Below are positions 8,716 to 19,516 of a stretch of 64,000 nt of DNA, one piece after another. Both the position numbers and the translations under genes were made by a program. The stretch lies in contig NZ_JALBFU010000004.1 of assembly GCF_022662575.1 (NCBI RefSeq), forward strand, positions 62,001 to 126,000. The letters are read 5' to 3'. The notes under the pieces were generated by a model. The model searched no databases and was not told the DNA's origin. It saw only the letters and a program-made list of their open reading frames with translations. This DNA comes from Luteimonas aquatica. GTDB lineage: Bacteria > Pseudomonadota > Gammaproteobacteria > Xanthomonadales > Xanthomonadaceae. How positions within the stretch are numbered: position 1 is the first letter of the stretch; each line of letters starts with the position of its first letter.

Positions 8716-10071
8716 ATGCACGCCGCCGACACCATCGTCGCCATCGCCACCGCGCCCGGCGCGGGCGGCGTCGGCATCGTGCGCCTGTCCGGGCCGCGCG
8801 CGCGGACGATCGGCGAAACCGTCTGCGCCCGACCGCTGGCGCCGCGCCAGGCGCAGTACGCCCGTTTCGCCGACGATGACGGGGCCGTCATCGACGATGG
8901 CATCGCGCTGCTGTTCCGGGCGCCGGCCAGCTACACCGGCGAGGACGTGGTCGAGCTGCAGGCGCACGGCAGCCCGGCGGTGCTGCAGCAGCTGCTGCGC
9001 CGCTGTCTGGCGCTGGGCGCGCGCGACGCGCGGCCGGGCGAGTTCAGCGAGCGCGCCTTCTTGAACGGCAAGCTCGACCTGGCCCAGGCCGAGGCGGTGG
9101 CCGACCTGATCGCCGCCGCCGACACGCGCGCGGCCCGCGCCGCGCGCCGCGCGCTCGACGGCGCCTTCTCCCGGCGCGTGGAGGCCATCGCCGCCGAGCT
9201 GCTCGCGCTGCGCGTGCATACCGAGGCGGCGATCGACTTCGCCGACGAACCGCTCGACACCCTCGGCGGCGCGCAGCTGCGCGCGGGCCTGGACGCGGCC
9301 ATCGCCGCGCTCGAGGCCCTGCTGGCCGAGGCCGAGCGCGGCCAGAAGCTGCGCGACGGCCTGCACGCGGTCATCGTCGGCCCGCCCAACGCCGGCAAGA
9401 GTTCGCTGCTGAACGCCTTGGCCGGCAGCGAGCGCGCCATCGTCACCGACATCGCCGGCACCACCCGCGACCTGCTGCGCGAGACCATCCGCATCGACGG
9501 CGTGGAACTGACCCTGGTGGACACCGCCGGCCTGCGCGAGACCGAGGACGCGATCGAGCGCGAAGGGGTGCGCCGGGCGCACGCCGAACTGGCGCGCGCC
9601 GACCTCGCCATCGCCGTGCTCGACGCGCGCCAGCCCGAGGCCGACCGCGCCGCGGTCGCGGACGCCATCGCCGGCGTGCCGCTGCGCCTATGGCTGCTCA
9701 ACAAGTCCGACCTGTTGCCGCAGGCGCAGCACGATGCCGTCGCCGACGATGGCGGCGACGCCGTCGTGCACGTGTCGGCCCGCACCGGCGCCGGCCTCGA
9801 GCGCCTGCATGCGCACCTGCGCGCGATCTGGTCGCAGGGTGGCGCGGAAAGCGCGGACGGCGCGTTCACCGCGCGCGCGCGCCAGGTCGAGGCGCTGCGC
9901 CGCGCCGGCGACGAACTGGCGATGGCGCGCACCGCTCTGGCCGGGGACACCCTCGACCTGGCCGCCGAGTCGCTGCGCGCTGCGCACGACGCGCTGGGCG
10001 AGATCACCGGCCGGGTCGTCCCCGACGACCTGCTCGGGCACATTTTTTCGACGTTCTGCATCGGCAAATAA
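8716..10071 (+). CDS. mnmE: tRNA uridine-5-carboxymethylaminomethyl(34) synthesis GTPase MnmE
   Basis: MnmE works with MnmG to modify the wobble uridine of certain tRNAs, using tetrahydrofolate and GTP. The 451-aa length fits the family. It has the N-terminal THF-binding domain (about 1-120), a helical domain, and an inserted G domain (about 215-375) with G1 [10 protein letters not shown]2 GTTRD, G3 DTAGLRET and G4 NKSD. The C-terminus ends in the invariant CIGK, whose Cys is needed for function. The start ATG at 8716 leads into [18 protein letters not shown], as in homologues. In relatives it follows yidC directly; here it is separated by the fatty-acid cluster. Confidence 0.98.
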   Translation: MHAADTIVAIATAPGAGGVGIVRLSGPRARTIGETVCARPLAPRQAQYARFADDDGAVIDDGIALLFRAPASYTGEDVVELQAHGSPAVLQQLLRRCLALGARDARPGEFSERAFLNGKLDLAQAEAVADLIAAADTRAARAARRALDGAFSRRVEAIAAELLALRVHTEAAIDFADEPLDTLGGAQLRAGLDAAIAALEALLAEAERGQKLRDGLHAVIVGPPNAGKSSLLNALAGSERAIVTDIAGTTRDLLRETIRIDGVELTLVDTAGLRETEDAIEREGVRRAHAELARADLAIAVLDARQPEADRAAVADAIAGVPLRLWLLNKSDLLPQAQHDAVADDGGDAVVHVSARTGAGLERLHAHLRAIWSQGGAESADGAFTARARQVEALRRAGDELAMARTALAGDTLDLAAESLRAAHDALGEITGRVVPDDLLGHIFSTFCIGK

Positions 10072-10248
10072 ACATCCTGCACCGTATCGAACCGCATCGA
10101 GCGCATCGGGACGCGTCCGGGCGCGTTAAGCCTCGTGTTAAGCCGCGCGAGCCGCGATCGCGCCGAGCGCGGCACGGACCGGATGGACGAACACGCGCTA
10201 CTATCGCGTCCTGATGGGCGTGTCCGATGCGCCAGGGGGAAGATCGAG

Positions 10249-11286
10249 ATGTCAGCCACACGAACGGTTCCATGCATGCGCCAGTACCGGATGGTCTGCG
10301 CGCGGATGGCGACGGGCGCAGCCCTGATCGTCGCGCTGGGCGCCTGCGGCAAGAAGGAAGACGCCGCCGGCACCGCAACGCCCGCCGGAGCGGCCGCCCC
10401 AGCGGCGGCGCAGCCGGCGGTGTCATCGCAGGTGGCCGCGCTCAATGCCGACACCTTGCGCGAGAAGGCGGCCAAGGCCTACCAGGACAGCCGCCTGTAC
10501 GCGCCGGCCGGCGACAACGCCGCCGAGTACTACCTGGCGCTGCGCGACAAGGCACCGGGCGACCCCGGCGCGTCCAGCGCGCTGACCGACCTGTTGCCGA
10601 TGATCGTGATCGCCACAGAGCAGAGCCGCGATCGCGAGGATTTCGCCGAGGCGCAGCGCCTGTACGCCCTGCTCGAGAAAGCCGACCCGACCCATCCCGC
10701 CCTGACGCGGCTGAAGGAGAGCGTGGCCAGCGCGCAGAGCGCCGTGACCCAGCGCGCGGAGGAGCAGAAGCTCACTGCCGAGCAGGAGCAGGCGCGCGCG
10801 GCGCAGCTGGAGAAGGAGCGCCAGCAACAGCAGGCCGCGCAGCAGCAGCAGGCGGCGCAGCAGCTGGCCGCCGCCCAGGAAGCCGAGAGCAAGGCCGCCG
10901 CGCAGCGCGAGGCGGAGAGCAAGGCGGCCGCGCAACGCGAGGCCGAGAGCAAGGCCGCCGCGCAGCGCGCCGAGCAGCAACAGCAGGCGGCCGCGGCGGC
11001 GCCCAAGCCCGAGCCCGAACCGGCGGCGCCGACGCTGCGCGCGATCAGCACGCCGCAGCCGCGCTATCCGATGGAAGCCCTGCGCGCCGGGCAGTCGGGC
11101 GAGGTGCAGGTGGAATTCACCGTCGGCACCGACGGCACGGTGACCAATGCCCGCGTGGTGCGCGCCAACCCGCCGCGCGTGTTCGACCGCGAGGCGGTGG
11201 CCGCGGTGCGGCGCTGGCGCTTCGAGCCGGTGGCCGCGCCGGTCACCACCCGGCGCAACATCGGCTTCAGCGCCGGCGGCGGCTGA
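10249..11286 (+). CDS. Lipoprotein with C-terminal TonB domain
   Basis: This 345-aa protein starts at ATG 10249, 9 nt after a GGGGGA ribosome site. The N-terminus is a lipoprotein signal with the lipobox LGAC at about residues 28-31, instead of the uncleaved membrane anchor typical of TonB. Residues about 60-150 are helical and possibly TPR-like. They are followed by a long Gln/Ala/Glu-rich coiled coil (about 165-265) containing three tandem copies of a 10-residue unit (EAESKAAAQR). Residues about 265-345 are a TonB C-terminal domain (PRYPMEALRAGQSGEVQVEF, then AVAAVRRWRFEP). It may link outer-membrane transporters or envelope layers. A lipid-anchored TonB is unusual, and function is unproven. 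Confidence 0.82.
   Translation: MSATRTVPCMRQYRMVCARMATGAALIVALGACGKKEDAAGTATPAGAAAPAAAQPAVSSQVAALNADTLREKAAKAYQDSRLYAPAGDNAAEYYLALRDKAPGDPGASSALTDLLPMIVIATEQSRDREDFAEAQRLYALLEKADPTHPALTRLKESVASAQSAVTQRAEEQKLTAEQEQARAAQLEKERQQQQAAQQQQAAQQLAAAQEAESKAAAQREAESKAAAQREAESKAAAQRAEQQQQAAAAAPKPEPEPAAPTLRAISTPQPRYPMEALRAGQSGEVQVEFTVGTDGTVTNARVVRANPPRVFDREAVAAVRRWRFEPVAAPVTTRRNIGFSAGGG
10879..10968 (+). repeat. Three in-frame 30-bp tandem repeats in coiled-coil region
   Basis: Units start at 10879, 10909 and 10939, and each encodes EAESKAAAQR with only third-base changes. They lengthen the coiled coil of the TonB-domain lipoprotein and are a likely source of length variation between strains. Confidence 0.85.
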
Positions 11287-11350
11287 TCCGCGCGCGCGGC
11301 TTCGGCACGCGCGCGGCGGTTTCGGAAGGCCCCCTATCGAGCGCGGGGCG

Positions 11351-12516
11351 TCAGGCGGAGATCGCCAGCCGCTCCTGGTGGTAGCGGCGCATGGCGGCGA
11401 ACCAGAGCAGCGCCGCCAGCGCCAGCCCGGACACGAAGTACACCGCCCATTCCTGCGGCGCGATGGTTTCGACGCGGATGACCTTGAGCAGCATCTGGTT
11501 CTGCGCCAGGAACGGCACCGCGTACTGCCACAGCTGCGTCTTCACCGGATTCACCAGCAGCATCACCGTGGGGATGATCGGCAGCAGCATCAGGATCGAC
11601 ATGTAGCTCTGCGCCTCCTTCACCGATTTCGCGCCGGCCGCGATCCAGGTCAGCAGGGTGGTGCCGATCAGCAGCATCGGCAGCAGCACCAGCAGGATGG
11701 TGCCGATGGCGCCGAAGCTGACGTCGAGCGTGCGCGCGATGCCCGGCGCGAGCTGCGCGCCGAGCTTGAGCGCCAGCAGCGTCAGCAGCAGGCTGGCCAG
11801 GCCGACCGTGCAGGCGCCGAGGATCTTGCCGGTGACGATGCCCGCGCGCGATGCCGGCGTGGCCAGCAGCGGCTCCAGCGATTGCCGTTCGCGCTCGCCG
11901 GCGGTGATATCGATCACCAGGTACGCGCCGCCGAGGAATGCGCTGAGGATGAACAGGTACGGCAGCATCGCCATCACCGTGCTGCGGCGCGCGGCCGGCG
12001 TCGACAGGTCCTTGTGCGAGACCGCCAGCGGCGCGGCCACGCCCGGATTGATGCCGCGCGCGAGCAGGCGCAGCGCGCCGACCTGCTGGCCGTAGGCCTG
12101 CAACGCCGCTTCCAGGCGCCGGTTCGGGATCTCCGCGTCCTGGCGCGTGGAATCGCGCACGATCTCCACCACCGCGGGCTTGCCCGCGGCCCAGTCCTTG
12201 GCGTAGCCGGCATCGATGTGCAGGTACACGTCCTCGTCCTGGCTGCGGATCGCCGCGTCCGGATCGCCGTCGAACGCCTTGCCCGAGATGCCCTGGCCGG
12301 CCAGCCACGCGATCAGGTTCGGCGCGCGCTCGGCGCCGACGATGACGATGTCCAGCGGCTTCTCGCTCTGGCTCTTGGCGCGGCTCTCGCCGAGCGTGAT
12401 CAGGCCGATCATCAGCGCCGGCGTGAGCAGCGGGCCCAGCAGCAGGGCCATGAACATGGTGCGGCGGTCGCGGACGAATTCGCGCAGCTCCTTGGCCCAC
12501 ACGGTCAGGATGGCGC

Positions 12517-12520
<4 letters not shown>
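11351..12520 (-). CDS. ABC-2 type transporter permease, NatB-like
   Basis: This 389-aa permease belongs to the NatB/ABC-2 group. An N-terminal membrane helix (about 20-40) precedes a soluble extracytoplasmic domain of about 140 residues. Five further hydrophobic helices occupy about 185-375, including ILSAFLGGAYLVIDITAGE and the ERERQSLEPLLATP coupling motif typical of these permeases. Its start overlaps the ATPase stop by 4 nt (ATGA), so the two subunits are translationally coupled. By family, the pair could export sodium, a peptide or a drug; the substrate is unknown. It is the last gene of a five-gene operon with the peptidase and XRE genes. Confidence 0.9.
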
Positions 12521-13272
<752 letters not shown>

Positions 13273-13315
13273 GGCGCGGCTCCGGAAAGCGGTGGGGCGG
13301 GAATGCGGTTCGGGT

Positions 13316-14863
13316 TCATGGCGACCAGCCGTTGAAGGAGGTGAAGGGGGGCGTGTACGGCAGGCGCTGGAGGCATCCGGCGTCCAGCGTCCTGGCATCG
13401 GCGGTATCGATGAACTGCGTCATCAGCTTGGGCGTGCAGCCGGCGGAGAACACCGCATGGCCCTGTCCGCGCAGCACCAGCAGGCGGCCGTTGGGCAGGG
13501 TTTGCAGCACCTGCCGGCCGTAGTCGGGCGGCGTGACCGGGTCGTACTCGCCCTCCAGCACCAGCACCGGCACGCTGCCGCGCAGCGGCGCGCGGAAGTC
13601 GGCCGGCACCGCGCCCTTCGGCCAGACCTTGCACTGCGCGGCCATCGCCTCGGCCAGCGCGTTGCCGAGCACGGTGTCGGTGTCCTCGTCGCGGGCGACG
13701 AGGCTGTCGCCGTCCTCGCTGCAGATCACCGACAGCTGCATGCCCATCGCGATCGCGTCCTGCAGCATGTCCATGCTGCCGAGCGCGGCGAGGTTGCCGT
13801 AACGGCCCTGGTTGGCCTCGTGCACCAGCAACGGCAGCAGCGAGGAGGCCGTGGGCATGTACGCGTACATGCGCACCAGCCCGGCGACGTCGCCCGCGGT
13901 CAGGACCTTGCTGCGCGTTTCGCCCGTCGCGGCGTCGCGGTATTCCACCGTCGGCGGGGCCTTGCGCAAGGTGGCCAGCAGGGTATCGAGTTCGGCGCGC
14001 GGGTCGCCGAGCTTCGCCTTGCATGCCGGGTCCGCGCTGCAGCGCCCGAACTGGAGCGCGAGCGCATGATCGAGGTTGCGGGCGAAGATGTTGCCGATGG
14101 TCAGCGTGTTGGGCACCACCGAGTCGAGGATGATGCTGCGCACGCGCTGCGGATGGCGCATCGCGTACTGCTGCGCGACGCGGGTGCCGTAGGACACGCC
14201 GTACAGGTTCAGCTTGTCCACGCCCAGCGCCTGGCGCACCGCATCGAGGTCGGCGACGGCCTGGCTGGTGCCGTAGAAGCGCAGGTCGGCGCGTTGTTGC
14301 AGCGCGTCGCGGCAGGCCTGCGTGGCCGGCACCAGCGCCTGCACGGACGTATCGTTCAAGTCGCCGAAATCGCAGCGCAGCGGATTGGACCGGCCGGTGC
14401 CGCGCTGGTCGACGAGCACGATGTTGCGCGTCTTCAGCACCTCGCCGAACGCGGCCGCCATGCCCGGCCAGCCGTCGACGATCGACTCGCCCGGGCCGCC
14501 GGAGATCGCGAACAGCGGGTCGGGTTCGAGCCGGGCGTCGTCGTCGGCGGGAATCCATGCGATGCGCAGGTCGATGCCGCGGCCCTGCGGCTGCGCCGGG
14601 TTCTCCGCCACGCGCAGGCTCCCGCACTGCGCTTCCACGCTGGGCCTGCCCGGCATCGAGGCGGCCAGCGTGCACGGCGTGAAGGCGATGCGCCCGTACT
14701 TGCGCGGCGCCGGCGGGGCGGCCGGCGTCGCGTGGCTTGCGGCCGCACGCGGCCGCGGGCCGGCGTCTTCGGCCTGCGGGTGCTGGCCCCGGTACCAGGT
14801 CCAGCCGAACCAGCCCAGCGCGGCGAGCGCGAGCGCGATGCGGAACAGATTGCGTGGCGACAT
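13316..14863 (-). CDS. Alpha/beta hydrolase, S33 tripeptidyl aminopeptidase-like, membrane-anchored or exported
   Basis: This 515-aa serine hydrolase resembles S33 prolyl/tripeptidyl aminopeptidases. An N-terminal hydrophobic helix (residues 5-24) suggests export or anchoring, followed by a Pro/Ala linker. Catalytic features are the oxyanion GGPGES, nucleophile elbow GVSYGT, Asp in EGEYDPVTPP and His in GQGHAVFSAGC, with the C-terminal TAP-like lid after it. ATG 14863 was chosen for its GGAAGGAG ribosome site 9 nt upstream. A GTG at 14914, overlapping the XRE stop, would add 17 residues in front of the hydrophobic helix. It sits mid-operon between the XRE regulator and the ABC genes, which suggests a peptide-related role for the transporter. 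Confidence 0.88.
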   Translation of the reverse strand: MSPRNLFRIALALAALGWFGWTWYRGQHPQAEDAGPRPRAAASHATPAAPPAPRKYGRIAFTPCTLAASMPGRPSVEAQCGSLRVAENPAQPQGRGIDLRIAWIPADDDARLEPDPLFAISGGPGESIVDGWPGMAAAFGEVLKTRNIVLVDQRGTGRSNPLRCDFGDLNDTSVQALVPATQACRDALQQRADLRFYGTSQAVADLDAVRQALGVDKLNLYGVSYGTRVAQQYAMRHPQRVRSIILDSVVPNTLTIGNIFARNLDHALALQFGRCSADPACKAKLGDPRAELDTLLATLRKAPPTVEYRDAATGETRSKVLTAGDVAGLVRMYAYMPTASSLLPLLVHEANQGRYGNLAALGSMDMLQDAIAMGMQLSVICSEDGDSLVARDEDTDTVLGNALAEAMAAQCKVWPKGAVPADFRAPLRGSVPVLVLEGEYDPVTPPDYGRQVLQTLPNGRLLVLRGQGHAVFSAGCTPKLMTQFIDTADARTLDAGCLQRLPYTPPFTSFNGWSP

Positions 14864-14910
14864 GTCGGTCAGCTCCTTCCGGCCGCGGGCATGGGCGTGC
14901 AGTTCATGGG

Positions 14911-15105
14911 TCACTCCTCGAACAGGAAAATGGTTTCGATGCGTTCGCCGAACAGCCGCGCGATGCGGAAGGCCAGCGGCAGCGACGGATCGTATTTGCC
15001 GGTCTCCAGCGCGTTCACCGTCTGCCGCGAGACCTCGAGCTGCTCGGCGAGCCGGCCCTGCGACCAGCCGGCGCGTTCGCGCAGTTCGCGCAGGCGGTTG
15101 TTCAT
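14911..15105 (-). CDS. Small XRE-family helix-turn-helix regulator
   Basis: This 64-aa protein is almost entirely an HTH domain: RERAGWSQGRLAEQLEVSRQ then TVNALETGKYDPSL, a family pattern for compact bacterial Cro/XRE regulators. Its ATG overlaps the preceding membrane-protein stop by 4 nt (ATGA), indicating coupling. Small XRE proteins encoded beside a multi-helix membrane protein are a common pairing in which the membrane partner may modulate the regulator. It probably binds the TGTCAAG/CTTGACA inverted repeat at the operon promoter (15728-15779). Confidence 0.9.
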   Translation of the reverse strand: MNNRLRELRERAGWSQGRLAEQLEVSRQTVNALETGKYDPSLPLAFRIARLFGERIETIFLFEE

Positions 15106-15716
15106 CGGTAGTGCCGGCGCACGAAGAACTTGGCGACGGCGTAGCCCAGGCACAGCAGCGGGAACACCCAGATCATCGCCATCGCCGCCGGTACCGCGAT
15201 CACCCGCGCCAGCTGCAGCAGGCCGCCAACCAGGTACAGCTGCGCGACCACCAGCCCGGCGATGCCGAGCGATTCCAGTTCGATCCGGCGCACGAGCTCG
15301 TCCACGCGGCGCACGTAGCGCACCATCGCCACCGTGACCCAGCTCAGGCCGAGGCCGGGCAGCACCGCCACGCAGGCGCGCAGCGGCACCGAATCGATGC
15401 CGCGCCGGATCAGGTACGAGGAGCCGAACACCGCGGCGACGTACAGCACCATGCCCGGCAGCATCTCGCGGCGGTAGGCGCGCCCGGCGGGGCTTTCGTA
15501 GTCGTCCTCGACCATGTCGCGCCACCAGCGCGGCATCAGCCGCATCGCCAGCCAGATCGCGCCGCCGACGAAGGCGAGGCCGGTCAGGACCCCGGCCATG
15601 CCGTCGCCGATCGTTCCCGGGCGCAGCCTCTCCAGCAGCGCGCCCGCGCCGCAGGCCAGCGCCGCCAGACCGAGCCGGTTGCAGTGGCGCTGCAGGCGAG
15701 AAAGTTTCATGGCCAT
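15102..15716 (-). CDS. Multi-helix membrane protein paired with XRE regulator
   Basis: This 204-aa protein of unknown function has about six hydrophobic segments: residues about 12-28, 38-58, 87-105, 115-132, 152-172 and 178-195. Its N-terminus is basic. The start is at 15716 or six bases later at 15710, since ATG-GCC-ATG is present and neither has a clear ribosome site; an upstream TTG at 15758 lies within the promoter and is unlikely. It is the first gene of the operon that continues with the XRE regulator, S33 peptidase and NatAB-like transporter. A sensory or modulating partner role for the XRE protein is inferred from the pairing only. Confidence 0.75.
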   Translation of the reverse strand: MAMKLSRLQRHCNRLGLAALACGAGALLERLRPGTIGDGMAGVLTGLAFVGGAIWLAMRLMPRWWRDMVEDDYESPAGRAYRREMLPGMVLYVAAVFGSSYLIRRGIDSVPLRACVAVLPGLGLSWVTVAMVRYVRRVDELVRRIELESLGIAGLVVAQLYLVGGLLQLARVIAVPAAMAMIWVFPLLCLGYAVAKFFVRRHYR

Positions 15717-15727
15717 GCCGGATAGCT

Positions 15728-15779
15728 TGTCAAGGATGCTTGACAGGCACGATAGCAAGCGATTTCACGGCATGTCAAG
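15728..15779 (-). promoter_or_regulatory. Operon promoter with perfect inverted-repeat operator
   Basis: On the minus strand, TTGACA (15778-15773) and TATCGT (15754-15749) are spaced by 18 nt, a good sigma-70 promoter for the five-gene operon. Just downstream, over the expected start of transcription, lies the perfect inverted repeat TGTCAAG-N4-CTTGACA (15728-15745). A third copy of the same heptamer forms the -35 element (15773-15779). This arrangement fits autorepression by the XRE protein. Confidence 0.7.
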
Positions 15780-15980
15780 CGTCCTTTACAGACGGGGCGG
15801 CGATGGCCGCCGTGCCCTTCCTGCCGAGGCCAGGAGATGCGGCCGCGGCGGCGCATCCGTGTCAGTCGCCGCCGCCCGACGACGTTCCTTGATGCAGGGG
15901 CCGCGCTGCGGCACCCGAATGCCGGTGCCGGCCCGCCCGGAACGACATCTTTTCAACGATCCCTTTCAAGGAGACAGGCA

Positions 15981-16232
15981 ATGCCCAGGACCAACGATCT
16001 CGAACACAACGTGCAGAATCTCGTCGAAGGCAAGATGCTCAACCTCGACGTCACCCTTTCCTCGATGGTCAAGGGCGGCGCCCTGTCCGGACTGGACCCG
16101 TGGGACATCTGGTGCGGCAACGGCTGGATCGTGCGCCGCTGGCCGGGTCCGCGCCGTTTCGAGGAGCAGTTCGATCGCGGCGCGCTGAAGGAGCTGATCC
16201 GCGCCGAGCTCGGCGCGCTGCGGCAGGGCTGA
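15981..16232 (+). CDS. Small unknown protein (83 aa), partner of the next gene
   Basis: The ATG at 15981 has a strong AAGGAGA ribosome site. The 83-aa product has no signal peptide or membrane segment and matches no family I can name with confidence. Its first half is acidic/amphipathic (NDLEHNVQNLVEGKMLNLDV). The middle is Gly/Trp-rich with one Cys (DPWDIWCGNGWIVRRW) and the tail is helical. It lies 2 nt before the 428-aa gene at 16235, so the two are co-translated. Candidate roles include a binding partner, substrate or peptide precursor acted on by the larger protein; none is shown by sequence. Confidence 0.7.
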   Translation: MPRTNDLEHNVQNLVEGKMLNLDVTLSSMVKGGALSGLDPWDIWCGNGWIVRRWPGPRRFEEQFDRGALKELIRAELGALRQG

Positions 16233-16234
16233 GG

Positions 16235-17521
16235 ATGGGCGCGGCGATCGCGCTGCGGGGCGGACCTGCCGGGTCCGTCCCGCCCGCGCCGGCGGAGACG
16301 GGGCTGCGCGGCGCCTTCGGCGTCGATGCGGTGTTCGCCTATCTGCACGCGCACCTGCCGCTGCTGCGGCAATGCCGTGCGGGGGAGCGCGCGGCGGACA
16401 AGGCCGCGTGCGAGATCGCGCTGCTGTGCTGGGCGGTCTCGCGCAACGCCGCCGCCTGGGCGCGCCTGCACGCCAGCGCGCAGCCGCTGCTGGCCTGGGC
16501 CGACAAGCGCCTGCGCGGCGATTCGGTGCTCGAGGCCATGCTGTGGCAGCCCTCGCGCCTGCCGATGCTCGCGCTCGGCGACGGTTTCCTGTCCGCGCTC
16601 GGGCGGCAGGCGCCCGCGTTCGCGCGGGCGGCCGCGGCGGTGCGCGAGGGCGGGCTCGGCGCGGACGGCGAGCGCAGTCCCTACCAGGGGCTCGAGGTCG
16701 CCTTCGGCCAGGCGCTCTGCGGCCTCGGCCCGCCGCCGCAGCCCCGGCATTGGCTGGCGCACTCGCCGTTCCTGCCTCTGCTCAGCGTCGACGACGGCTA
16801 TGCATTGACGCACGCGATCTTCTATCTCACCGCCTTCGGCCGCGAGCCGCTGCCGCCCGGCTACGCCGCGGCCGACGTGCACGAAACGCTGGAGAACGGC
16901 CTGTGGTGGTGCCTGTGGCGGCGCGACCTGGACCTGCTGGCGGAAATGCTGCTGTGCGCGCTGTTCACCGGCATGCCGGCGACCGCGGCGGTGCGCACCG
17001 CGAAGGCGCTGCTGTTCGCCGCCGGCAACCTGCACGGGCACCTGTCGGCCTGGGAATCGCTGCCGGCGCCGCATGGCGCGACGATGCAGTTCTTCCAGCT
17101 CTATCACCCGCTGCTGGTGGCGGCGCTGCTGGACAGCGAGCTGGAGCGGCGCGCGGTCGACTGGTCGGCCGCCACGGCCGAACTCGCCGTCGACATCGAT
17201 CCGGGCGAAGGCGATCCGGTCGCGGCGCTGGGCATCTCGGGGATGCGCGCGCAGCTGCGCGCGTTGCAGGCCGAGACGTTCGAGGACGCCATCGCCGGCG
17301 TCTATGGCGGCGAGATCCGCGACGCGTTGCCGGCACAGGCGCGGCGGCAGCCGGATACCGAGGACTGGCGCATCGCGCTCGGCTTCGTGCGCCGCGACGC
17401 CTGGACGGTGACCGCCGGCGTGGCGGCGCAGCTGCAATGCGGACGCGCCACCGCCTGCCTGCGCCATGCGCGGCGCTGGCTGGAGACCCTCGCGCCGGTG
17501 CTCGCCGCGCGCCGCGGCTGA
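16235..17521 (+). CDS. Uncharacterised protein (428 aa), possibly DUF6895-like
   Basis: The 428-aa protein is predicted to be mostly helical, without signal peptide or membrane helices, and rich in Ala, Leu and Arg. Recognisable blocks are DDGYALTHAIFYLTAFGREP (about residues 185-205) and WRRDLDLLAEMLLCALF (about 228-245). These recall the THxLFYxTDFG and DxDLxGELLxC patterns I associate with DUF6895 proteins of actinobacteria; that match is from memory and uncertain. The ATG at 16235 overlaps a GAGG site at the end of the 83-aa gene, so the two form one unit. No catalytic motif is apparent. Confidence 0.7.
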   Translation: MGAAIALRGGPAGSVPPAPAETGLRGAFGVDAVFAYLHAHLPLLRQCRAGERAADKAACEIALLCWAVSRNAAAWARLHASAQPLLAWADKRLRGDSVLEAMLWQPSRLPMLALGDGFLSALGRQAPAFARAAAAVREGGLGADGERSPYQGLEVAFGQALCGLGPPPQPRHWLAHSPFLPLLSVDDGYALTHAIFYLTAFGREPLPPGYAAADVHETLENGLWWCLWRRDLDLLAEMLLCALFTGMPATAAVRTAKALLFAAGNLHGHLSAWESLPAPHGATMQFFQLYHPLLVAALLDSELERRAVDWSAATAELAVDIDPGEGDPVAALGISGMRAQLRALQAETFEDAIAGVYGGEIRDALPAQARRQPDTEDWRIALGFVRRDAWTVTAGVAAQLQCGRATACLRHARRWLETLAPVLAARRG

Positions 17522-17531
17522 GCGCGGCCGG

Positions 17532-18317
17532 CTACTTGCTGCTGACGTACTTCTCGCGGCGGATCTGCGGCACCGGCAGGCCGTGGCCCTTCAATGCCTC
17601 GAAGCAGGCATCGACCATGTCCGGATTGCCGCACAGATAGGCGATGTCGCCCTCGGCGGCGGGCGCCAGTTCGTCGAGGAACTGCTGCACGTAGCCGTGG
17701 CGCACGTCGGCGTGCGCGAGCGGCGAACCGGCCTCGGGCAACTGCCGCGACAGGCAGGGCAGGTAGCGAAAGCCCGGATGGCGCTCGGCGAAGGCGCGGA
17801 ATTCCTCGCCGTACAGCAGTTCCTGCGGCGTGCGCGCGCCCTGCAGCAGCACCGCCTCGATGCCGCGCTCGGCCATCTGCCGTTCCAGCAGCGGCAGCAT
17901 GGAGCGGTAGGGGGTGACGCCGGTGCCGGTGGCGATCAGCAGATAGCGCCGGTTGGCGTCGGCCGGCGCCAGGCAGAAGCGGCCGTAGGGGCCGCTGGCC
18001 TGGACGGTCTCGCCCTCGCGCAGGCCTTCGAACAAGGCCGTGGCCGCGCCGCCGGAGACGTAGCTCACCGCGATCTCCACCACCTCGCCGCGCGGATGGC
18101 GCGGCTCGATGTCCGGCCCCGGGGCGTGGTCGTGGATGGTCGCCAGCGAATAGCTGCGCTTGGTCGCGGTGCCGTCGGCGTACTCGAAATGCACCTGCAC
18201 GAACTGGCCGGGCACGAAATCCAGCGGCTGACCGTCGTCGCGGACGAAGGAGAGGTGGGCGACGGTCGGCGCCAGCATGCGGCGTCCGACGAGTTTCAGC
18301 GGGAAGTGAACGGGCAC
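17532..18317 (-). CDS. Ferredoxin/flavodoxin--NADP(+) reductase-like oxidoreductase
   Basis: This 261-aa flavoprotein has the two-domain FNR fold. The N-terminal FAD barrel (about 1-110) shows PGQFVQVHF and the flavin motif KRSYSLA. The C-terminal NAD(P) domain (about 115-255) shows the GTGVTPYRSML pyrophosphate loop and CGNPDMVD near the end. It should move electrons between NAD(P)H and a small redox carrier or flavin; the partner is unknown. It stands alone on the minus strand, convergent with the 428-aa gene and divergent from the YadGH-like ABC genes. Confidence 0.9.
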   Translation of the reverse strand: MPVHFPLKLVGRRMLAPTVAHLSFVRDDGQPLDFVPGQFVQVHFEYADGTATKRSYSLATIHDHAPGPDIEPRHPRGEVVEIAVSYVSGGAATALFEGLREGETVQASGPYGRFCLAPADANRRYLLIATGTGVTPYRSMLPLLERQMAERGIEAVLLQGARTPQELLYGEEFRAFAERHPGFRYLPCLSRQLPEAGSPLAHADVRHGYVQQFLDELAPAAEGDIAYLCGNPDMVDACFEALKGHGLPVPQIRREKYVSSK

Positions 18318-18541
18318 CTGGGACCTGTCGGTGGGGTGGAAGGCCGCGTCGGGCCGGCGGAACGGAGCGTTGACCGGGGCGCGGCCCGCAGGCGCCTATA
18401 ATAACGGCTCCGCCGCGGCGAACGCGGCACCACACCGTTGCGCCGGCCCGACGCGCCGGGACCGGCATCCATGGCCCCCGCATCGCAGGCGTTCCCCGCA
18501 CGCCCAGCCGCAGCGCCCCTTCGCAGACGCCCATCTCCCGC

Positions 18542-19512
<971 letters not shown>

Positions 19513-19516
<4 letters not shown>

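Noticed and set aside
11288-11318. GC-rich hairpin between the TonB-domain lipoprotein and the ABC permease
   Set aside because: CGCGCGCG runs pair with themselves in many ways and no T-run follows; not distinctive enough for a terminator call.
18370-18402. Promoter TTGACC...TATAAT before the YadG-like gene
   Set aside because: The TATAAT is good but the spacing of 21 nt to TTGACC is too long, so I did not list it as a promoter.
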